DNA of 12,904 nucleotides from Oscillospiraceae bacterium. Lineage in GTDB: Bacteria; Bacillota_A; Clostridia; Oscillospirales; CAG-272. Shown in pieces: positions 7,750 through 12,904 of this stretch. A model generated the notes under the pieces. The model saw only the letters and a list, made by a program, of their open reading frames with translations. It did no database searches and was not told the origin of the DNA. Where the stretch lies: positions 1-12,904 of the forward strand of contig SVRU01000078.1 in assembly GCA_015064665.1 (NCBI GenBank), written 5' to 3'. Position 1 is the stretch's first letter. Every line of letters begins with the position of its first letter. The translations under genes and the position numbers were made by a program.

Positions 7750-8481
7750 ATGCCGAGATTTTTTACACCGTCGGAAAATTTTGAAGAAAACAGGGTTAGG
7801 ATTACGGGCGAGGACGCTTATCACATCGCAAGAGCTCTCAGAATGGCAGTCGGCGACGAAATAACCGTTCTTGATATGCAGGGGAGAGAGCACGCTTGCC
7901 GCCTTTTGAAGATAAGGGACGAGGAGTGCGAATGCGAAATTCTCTCTACGAAAGAGGGAGAAACAGAATCCCCTGTTGACATAACTCTTTATATGGGATA
8001 TCCAAAGGGAGATAAGCTTGAGCTTGTAATACAAAAGGCTGTGGAGCTCGGCGCTTCTCGAATCGTGCCCTTTGAATCCTCACGCTGCGTGAAAAGACCT
8101 AAGCAGGACAAAGCAGAAAAGCAAGGCGCGCGTCTTTCGCGCATAGCCGAAGAGGCGGCAAAGCAATGCGGCAGATCAAAACTCGCCGCGGTTTCTCAGC
8201 CTATGAGCTTCAAGGCGGCGATTGAAGACGCAAAAGGAAGCGAGCTTGCGCTTTTTTGCTACGAGGGCGACGGCACCGAATCGCTAAGATCGGTTATCTC
8301 CGATAAAAAGGCAAAAAGCATCTCGGTTATCGTAGGATGCGAGGGCGGTTTTTCAAAAGATGAGGCAGACGAGGCGATAAAAGAGGGGCTTATTCCCGTA
8401 AATTTAGGGCCGAGAATTCTAAGATGCGAAACTGCTCCAATCTACGTTTTGTCTTGTATTTCCTACGTTTACGAGCTATAA
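7750..8481 (+). CDS. rsmE: 16S rRNA (uracil(1498)-N3)-methyltransferase
   Basis: A 243-residue SPOUT-class methyltransferase that makes m3U1498 in the decoding region of 16S rRNA. It has an N-terminal PUA-like domain (about 1-72; MPRFF start, then AYHIARALRM) and a C-terminal knotted SAM-binding domain with KGDKLELVIQKAVELG (86-101), EEAAKQCGR (134-142), VGCEGGFS (195-202, usually VGPEGGFS) and the knot motif LGPRILRCETA (219-229). The start is ATG at 7750, two bases after the prmA stop. An upstream in-frame TTG at 7714 inside prmA is disfavoured because PRFF is the normal N-terminus. There is no strong ribosome binding site of its own, only a purine-rich GAAGAAAGA, so translation probably depends on coupling to prmA. 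No clear hairpin terminator follows it. Confidence 0.95.
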   Translation: MPRFFTPSENFEENRVRITGEDAYHIARALRMAVGDEITVLDMQGREHACRLLKIRDEECECEILSTKEGETESPVDITLYMGYPKGDKLELVIQKAVELGASRIVPFESSRCVKRPKQDKAEKQGARLSRIAEEAAKQCGRSKLAAVSQPMSFKAAIEDAKGSELALFCYEGDGTESLRSVISDKKAKSISVIVGCEGGFSKDEADEAIKEGLIPVNLGPRILRCETAPIYVLSCISYVYEL

Positions 8482-8559
8482 AAATAGCCAAAAAAAGAAA
8501 AATTAAACAAATAAACTTTCATTTTTTTGTATATTTCGTAATTTTTTTTAAAAAAACTA

Positions 8560-8588
8560 TTGAATTTTTTTGAAAAATATAGTAAGAT
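8560..8588 (+). promoter_or_regulatory. Candidate promoter of the CdaR/PucR-type regulator gene
   Basis: TTGAAT (8560-8565), a 17-bp spacer and TAAGAT (8583-8588) make a moderate sigma-A promoter, four of six bases matching in each box. A second, shifted reading is TTGAAA (8570-8575), 17 bp, TACAGT (8593-8598). Which is used cannot be told from sequence. The whole 181-bp gap 8482-8662 has only 33 G or C bases (18%) and contains A and T runs, including T8 followed by A7 at 8542-8556, which would bend DNA or act as an UP element. The leader holds AGGAG at 8652-8656 for the downstream gene. Confidence 0.45.
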
Positions 8589-8594
8589 ATAGTA
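8577..8594 (+). repeat. Direct repeat at helical spacing in the regulator's promoter
   Basis: ATATAGTA occurs at 8577-8584 and again at 8587-8594, exactly 10 bp apart, and AGTA recurs at 8596-8599. The copies lie on the same DNA face within the candidate -10 region. This could be an operator, for example for self-regulation by the downstream regulator, or chance in A+T-rich DNA. Confidence 0.35.
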
Positions 8595-8662
8595 CAGTAT
8601 GACTAAAACGAAGAAAAATTCAGCTATCTTTTTAATTTAAGTAGCATTTTTAGGAGTATTTT

Positions 8663-9745
8663 ATGTCCAATCGCTTATTTCAGAATATAATACAGCAAAT
8701 GAAGGACGTTGTCGGTCGCAATATCGGCGTAATTGATGAGAACGGAATCATCGTTGCATCGAGTGAGCTTGGCAAGATCGGTGAGTCAAAGCAAAGAATT
8801 AAGGAAGAGCTTTCCTATTCCTCAAGCTCAATGATTTACGACGGATATACATATCGTTTCGTAAATTGCGCGGGCAAGAGCGACTGTATCGCATTCGTAG
8901 AGGGTGACGATATTCACTCGGGCAGAATGGCCGAGATGCTTGCCATTGCGCTCGGAAATATCAAAAGCCTTTACGACGAAAAGTACGACAAGGTTTCTTT
9001 CATTAAGAATATAATCCTTGATAACATTCTTCCTAGCGATATCTATATAAGGTCTAACGAGCTTCATTTCAGCGAGGAATTCCGCGCCGTTATCGTAGTG
9101 AGATTTCAAGGGTCGTCTCCCGTGCCTCCTTACGAAATTATCCAGAACCTCGTTCCCGACAGGAACAAGGACTACGTAATAGGCGTAAGCGAACAGGACA
9201 TCGTAATAGTTAAAGAGGTTACGGCGCATACTACCGCCGACGACCTTGAGGAATACGCAATTCAGCTTATTGAAACGATTAACAAGAGCCACACGGCAAA
9301 GCTTCTTGCGGGAATTTCGTCCATAGTCGGAAATCTTAAGGATCTGTCTCGCGCTTATAAAGAGGCGAGAATTTCTCTTGAGGTCGGCAAGGTGTTTGAT
9401 ATCGAGAAGACCATTATGTGCTATGAAAACCTCGGGATAGGAAGACTTATATATCAGCTCCCCACGACGCTGTGCGAAATTTTCCTCGACGAAGTTTTCA
9501 AAAAGGGCTCGCTTGAATCGCTTGACAGAGAAACTCTTATGACGGTTCAAAGCTTCTTCGAGAACAATCTTAACGTTTCGGAAACGTCGAGAAAACTTTT
9601 CGTTCACCGCAACACCCTCGTTTACAGACTTGAGAAAATACGCAAGCTTACAGGACTTGATTTGCGCGAATTCGACCACGCGGTAACCTTTAAGGTTGCG
9701 CTTATGGTTAAGAAGTATCTTACCAGCAAGCCCACTAAGTTCTAA
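8663..9745 (+). CDS. CdaR/PucR-family transcriptional regulator
   Basis: A 360-residue DNA-binding regulator of the sugar-diacid/purine regulator group. The N-terminal part (about 1-100; RLFQNIIQQMKDVVGRNIGV, then VIDENGIIVASS) matches the ligand-sensing domain of CdaR proteins. The middle (about 110-250) looks like the degenerate GGDEF-like domain of this family. The C-terminal helix-turn-helix is clear: FFENNLNVSETSRKLFVHR at 298-316 followed by NTLVYRLEKIRKLTGLDL at 317-334. The ligand is unknown; no glycerate kinase, sugar diacid or purine genes lie within view, so the name does not give a pathway. The start is ATG at 8663 with AGGAG 6 bases upstream. It seems to be its own transcription unit, with a long A+T-rich leader on one side and a hairpin terminator on the other. 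It is a full-length gene with no sign of decay. Confidence 0.87.
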   Translation: MSNRLFQNIIQQMKDVVGRNIGVIDENGIIVASSELGKIGESKQRIKEELSYSSSSMIYDGYTYRFVNCAGKSDCIAFVEGDDIHSGRMAEMLAIALGNIKSLYDEKYDKVSFIKNIILDNILPSDIYIRSNELHFSEEFRAVIVVRFQGSSPVPPYEIIQNLVPDRNKDYVIGVSEQDIVIVKEVTAHTTADDLEEYAIQLIETINKSHTAKLLAGISSIVGNLKDLSRAYKEARISLEVGKVFDIEKTIMCYENLGIGRLIYQLPTTLCEIFLDEVFKKGSLESLDRETLMTVQSFFENNLNVSETSRKLFVHRNTLVYRLEKIRKLTGLDLREFDHAVTFKVALMVKKYLTSKPTKF

Positions 9746-9763
9746 TAACGAATTCTAATAATA

Positions 9764-9805
9764 TTACCCTGTCGAGAAAGCCGACAGGGTAACTCTCTGT
9801 TTTTT
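9764..9805 (+). terminator. Rho-independent-type terminator after the regulator gene
   Basis: TTACCCTGTCG (9764-9774) pairs perfectly with CGACAGGGTAA (9782-9792) across a 7-base loop. A run of six T follows at 9800-9805, but only after a 7-base interval CTCTCTG, so the T run is further from the stem than usual. It lies 19 bp after the regulator stop codon and should end that transcript. Confidence 0.75.
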
Positions 9806-9854
9806 GGCTAAACGATAAATTCCATTCTTCAAGACGAAAGGAGCACCCCGAAGA

Positions 9855-11120
9855 ATGAATCAAAAAAAATTAAGACTTCTCGGTGTTTTTTCTCTTTTAG
9901 TCCTCTTAATTTCGATTTCTCTTTCGGCATCGTCGTGCAGCTTTGGGTCAAGTCTCGACATTGATTACGTAAGCGACCGCCTTTCTGAATACAATCTGCC
10001 GAATTTTGACAAAACCAAGTTCCGTGCGGCAGAAAAGATTTTTCACAAATACGCAGCAGACGCGCTCCCCGATGCACAAACGCTTACGGAGAACACCGTG
10101 GCTCTCTATTTTGAAAGCTATCACGACTATATTGACACCGCGGATAAAGACGAGGTTACCGACGCGCTTTTAAGCTGCTACGCCTACGCCACGGGTGACA
10201 GATACGCCGTTTACAGAAATCCCACGCAATACGAGGATTACTCCTCTAATATGAGCGGTAATTTTTACGGCATCGGAGTCGTTATAACGCACGATAAAGA
10301 GCTGAATACGGTTACGGTAAAAGAGGTTTACGAGGACAGCGGTGCTGAAGCTGCGGGAATTTTGCCCGGTGACCTTATTATCGGCACCGACGGAAACCGT
10401 CTTTCCGACGTGGGATACGACAAGGTTGTCGAAGCGCTTAAGGACGACTCAAAGCTTACAGTTGACGTTTTAATCTTGCGCAGTGATACCGAAATCACCC
10501 TGACGGTTACGAAAAAGGAAATCGTTGAACAGAGCGTTAAATATTCGATAGACGAGAATAAAATCGGTTATATAAAAATATCATCATTTAAGAGCAATAC
10601 CACAAATCAATTTAAAGAAGCCGTCGATTTTATGGAAAATAACGGAGCGGTCGGTATAATTTACGACCTGCGCTCAAATCCCGGCGGATATCTTTCTGCC
10701 GTCGTCAACATGCTCTCGTACATCTCCCCGAAGGGAACTACGATAGCAAGCTTCTCAAACGACTACGCAAATACCAAAATTGACCGTGACTCGCATTCGA
10801 TAAGTCTGCCCTCGGTTGTAATTTGCAACGAGAACACCGCCTCGGCAGGAGAGCTTTTCACCGCCGCAATGCGCGATTTTGACGAGGAATTCGGATATTT
10901 TGAGGTCACCGTGGTAGGTGTTACAACACACGGCAAGGGCGTCATGCAAAGCACCTTTTCACTCAGCGACGGCTCTTACGTAACCCTGACCGTCGCATAC
11001 TACAATCCCCCCTCGGGTGTCAATTACGACGGGGTTGGCATAATTCCCGACATCGTTATAGAGGATGACAGCGCAAGACTAGGCACAGCATACGATGAAA
11101 TTTTAAAGCTTGTAAAATAA
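9855..11120 (+). CDS. S41-family C-terminal processing peptidase with PDZ domain, probable lipoprotein
   Basis: A 421-residue exported protease of the CtpA/Prc group, which degrades or trims proteins in the envelope. The N-terminus has KK at 4-5, a hydrophobic stretch and ASSC with Cys28 as the likely lipidated residue; Ala at -3 is less usual than Leu, so plain secretion is possible. Residues about 40-130 form an N-terminal helical region. The PDZ domain spans about 137-220 (GIGVVI, then AEAAGILPGDLI). The catalytic domain has DLRSNPGGYL (271-280), the nucleophile Ser330 in NTASAGEL and the general base Lys361 in THGKGV, so the Ser-Lys dyad is intact; the end GVGIIPDIVIE is family-typical. 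AAAGGAG lies 11 bases before the ATG, a little long. It follows a terminator, and greA follows its stop by 20 bp, so it may head the greA-lysS transcript. I could not place its promoter. Confidence 0.9.
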   Translation: MNQKKLRLLGVFSLLVLLISISLSASSCSFGSSLDIDYVSDRLSEYNLPNFDKTKFRAAEKIFHKYAADALPDAQTLTENTVALYFESYHDYIDTADKDEVTDALLSCYAYATGDRYAVYRNPTQYEDYSSNMSGNFYGIGVVITHDKELNTVTVKEVYEDSGAEAAGILPGDLIIGTDGNRLSDVGYDKVVEALKDDSKLTVDVLILRSDTEITLTVTKKEIVEQSVKYSIDENKIGYIKISSFKSNTTNQFKEAVDFMENNGAVGIIYDLRSNPGGYLSAVVNMLSYISPKGTTIASFSNDYANTKIDRDSHSISLPSVVICNENTASAGELFTAAMRDFDEEFGYFEVTVVGVTTHGKGVMQSTFSLSDGSYVTLTVAYYNPPSGVNYDGVGIIPDIVIEDDSARLGTAYDEILKLVK

Positions 11121-11140
11121 TATTCAGGAGATATTTCAAA

Positions 11141-11620
11141 ATGGCAGAAACAAAAACCTACACCCCCCAAGGCTTTAAGGCCCTTCAGGACGAGCTCGAT
11201 TATCTTGAAACGGTCAAGGTCGAGGAAAACAAAAAAGAAATTTCCACGGCCCGTTCATTCGGCGACCTTTCGGAAAACAGCGAATACGATGAGGCAAAGG
11301 CTGAGCAGGGCAAAATTCACGCTCGTATAGCAGAGCTTCGCGAAATGATCGCTCACGCAAAAATAGTCGATGAATCCCAGATAGACGAATCCAAAATAAG
11401 TGTTGGCTCAATAGTTAAGGTTTTCAACAAGACCCGCAATATTGAGGTTACCTATCATATAGTAGGCTCTTACGAAACCGACCCCTTAAACGGCAAAATT
11501 TCGGACTCCTCTCCTATCGGTTTGTCCCTTCTCGGAGCAAAAGCCGGCGACACGGTGACCGTTACCGGCGCAAGAGAGCAGGTTCTTGAGGTTAAATCGG
11601 TCGCAAGAGCAAAGGAATAA
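11141..11620 (+). CDS. greA: Transcription elongation factor GreA
   Basis: A 159-residue factor that enters the secondary channel of RNA polymerase and stimulates cleavage of backtracked RNA. The N-terminal coiled coil covers about 8-77, and its tip GDLSENSEYDEAK (41-53) carries the acidic residues Asp42 and Glu45 needed for activity. The C-terminal FKBP-like domain (about 84-156) has the signature ISDSSPIGLSLLGAKAGD (120-137). The length is typical. CAGGAG lies 10 bases before the ATG. It sits 20 bp after the S41 protease gene and 26 bp before lysS; greA followed by lysS is a well-known order in Bacillota. Confidence 0.97.
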   Translation: MAETKTYTPQGFKALQDELDYLETVKVEENKKEISTARSFGDLSENSEYDEAKAEQGKIHARIAELREMIAHAKIVDESQIDESKISVGSIVKVFNKTRNIEVTYHIVGSYETDPLNGKISDSSPIGLSLLGAKAGDTVTVTGAREQVLEVKSVARAKE

Positions 11621-11646
11621 TTTAATTCTACAAGGAGAATCGGCAA

Positions 11647-12904
11647 ATGGCTAACGAAAACAATCAGAATCAGCAGAATCAGACGAGCGAGCTTGTCGTT
11701 CGCCGCGAAAAACTTGCGGCTCTTGTCGAAGCAGGCAAGAATCCCTATGAAATAACGAAGTACGACGTTACTCACGAGAGCGCGTCGGCTATAAAGGAAT
11801 TTACTGAAAAGGAAGAGGCTCTCACGGCATCGGGCGAGGAGCTTTACGTAAAAATCGCAGGAAGAATGACCAGCCGCAGAGTAATGGGCAAGGCTTCTTT
11901 TGCGCACCTTCTTGACGGCGAAGGCAAAATTCAGCTCTACGTTTCCCGCGATGACCTCGGCGATGAGGATTACGCGGCGTTTAAGAAGTGGGATATCGGT
12001 GATATCATCGGCGTTGAAGGAATTCTATTCCGCACGCGCACGGGTGAAATTTCTGTTCACGCAAAGAGCGCTACCCTTCTTTCAAAATCCCTTCTTCCCC
12101 TCCCCGAAAAGTTCCACGGTCTTACCAACCTTGAGCAGAGATACAGACAGAGATACGTTGACCTTATCGCAAATCCCGAGGTTAAGGACACCTTTATCAA
12201 GCGTTCAAAGATACTCTCCCTCATCAGAGGATATCTTGACGGCAAGGGATTTCTTGAAGTTGACACGCCTATACTCGTTCCTCTTGAAATCGGAGCATCC
12301 GCGCGTCCCTTCGTAACTCACCACAACACTCTTGATATGGATATGTATCTTCGTATCGAAACCGAGCTTTACCTCAAAAGACTTATCGTCGGCGGCATGA
12401 ACAAGGTTTACGAGGTAGGAAGAATATTCAGAAACGAGGGTATGGACCAAAAGCACAACCCCGAATTCACCTCAATCGAGCTTTACCAGGCATACACCGA
12501 CTATTACGGAATGATGGACCTTGTTGAAGAGCTTTACAAGATGCTCGCAACCGAGGTTTGCGGTTCGACCAAGATAACCTATCAGGGCATTGAGATCGAC
12601 CTTGGAAAATGGGAGCGTCTTACGATGGTTGAAGCCGTTAAGAAGTATTCCGGAGTTGACTACAACGATTGGAAAACCGACGAGGACGCAAGAGCAGCTG
12701 CAAAGGCGCACCACGTTGAAATCCCCGAAAATGCAACACGGGGTACGGTTCTCGTAGAATTCTTTGACGCTTTCGTTGAGGACAAGCTCATTCAGCCGAC
12801 GTTTATTTACGACTATCCCGTTGAGAACAGCCCTCTCGCAAAGAAGAAGCCCGAAAATCCCCTCTTCACCGAAAGATTCGAATATTTCATCAACTGCACC
12901 GAGT
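11647..12904 (+). CDS. lysS: Lysyl-tRNA synthetase, class II (3' part missing)
   Basis: The first 419 residues of a class II enzyme that charges tRNA-Lys; the frame is open to the right edge. After a short Asn/Gln-rich start, the anticodon-binding OB fold covers about 60-150 (VKIAGRMTSRR, TRTGEISVHAK), followed by the linker LPEKFHGLTNLEQRYRQRY (152-170). Motif 1 is GFLEVDTPIL (201-210), then GASARPFVTHH (216-226). Motif 2 is GRIFRNEGMDQKHNPEFTSIE (split here as GRIFRNEGMD and QKHNPEFTSIE, 258-278). A later conserved stretch, PTFIYDYPVENSPLAKKKP, lies near 385-403. Motif 3 is beyond the edge. Two departures: the usual IPGGA before SARPF reads LEIGA, and RIAPELYLKRL reads RIETELYLKRL. AAGGAG lies 9 bases before the ATG. 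No T-box leader fits the 26-bp gap after greA, so it is probably made from the upstream transcript. Confidence 0.96.
   Translation, partial: MANENNQNQQNQTSELVVRREKLAALVEAGKNPYEITKYDVTHESASAIKEFTEKEEALTASGEELYVKIAGRMTSRRVMGKASFAHLLDGEGKIQLYVSRDDLGDEDYAAFKKWDIGDIIGVEGILFRTRTGEISVHAKSATLLSKSLLPLPEKFHGLTNLEQRYRQRYVDLIANPEVKDTFIKRSKILSLIRGYLDGKGFLEVDTPILVPLEIGASARPFVTHHNTLDMDMYLRIETELYLKRLIVGGMNKVYEVGRIFRNEGMDQKHNPEFTSIELYQAYTDYYGMMDLVEELYKMLATEVCGSTKITYQGIEIDLGKWERLTMVEAVKKYSGVDYNDWKTDEDARAAAKAHHVEIPENATRGTVLVEFFDAFVEDKLIQPTFIYDYPVENSPLAKKKPENPLFTERFEYFINCTE

Noticed and set aside
7156..8034. Long minus-strand open frame (292 codons) across prmA and rsmE
   Set aside because: Both sense genes are unmistakable full-length families, and the antisense product is Ser-rich with no motif; it spans the boundary of two real genes.
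8482..8560. Terminator after rsmE
   Set aside because: There are runs of A and T but no G+C-containing stem, so no intrinsic terminator can be claimed.
8828..9679. Minus-strand open frame (283 codons) opposite the regulator gene
   Set aside because: It lies wholly inside the regulator coding region, has no ribosome binding site that stands out and no recognisable domain.
1..12904. A new defence system, mobile element or biosynthetic cluster
   Set aside because: Every sizeable gene fits a known core or envelope family, there are no repeats with spacers, transposase, integrase or recombinase, and no block of unrecognised genes.

Overview
The window looks like a core chromosomal segment of a Gram-positive, clostridia-like bacterium (Bacillota; I cannot place it to genus from this alone). 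The basis is: strong AGGAG-type ribosome binding sites, sigma-A promoters in very A+T-rich spacers set in moderate-GC coding DNA, two secreted proteases with lipoprotein-type signal peptides, and a CdaR/PucR-type regulator next to greA-lysS. Nearly all DNA is coding. I see no tRNA, rRNA, insertion sequence, CRISPR array, prophage or integration scar.

The layout is two gene groups that diverge from one intergenic region (5750-5918) holding two near-consensus promoters back to back. Leftward (minus strand) run an SLC45/GPH-like MFS transporter, a membrane-anchored glycerophosphodiester phosphodiesterase, a THUMP-domain RNA methyltransferase (RlmL/YpsC family) and a membrane protein with a C-terminal spermidine-synthase-like domain. 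The first three are packed almost without gaps. After a 165-bp gap comes an HtrA-like lipoprotein protease that runs off the left edge.

Rightward (plus strand) run ribF, prmA and rsmE, tightly packed: flavin cofactor synthesis plus methylation of ribosomal protein L11 and of 16S rRNA. A very A+T-rich gap (18% G+C by count) with its own candidate promoter leads to a CdaR/PucR-family regulator, which ends in a strong hairpin terminator. Then come an S41/CtpA-like lipoprotein protease, greA and lysS, with lysS cut by the right edge.

Most of the content is translation and transcription housekeeping (RNA and protein methylation, GreA, lysyl-tRNA synthetase, flavin synthesis) mixed with envelope functions (two exported proteases, two multi-pass membrane proteins, a phosphodiesterase). 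I found no convincing new multi-gene system. The parts most worth a second look are the spermidine-synthase-like membrane protein, the regulator with its unusual leader, the divergent promoter pair and a few substitutions in otherwise conserved motifs. Several reading frames can be extended upstream of the true start, and the starts given here were chosen by ribosome binding site, promoter position and family homology.
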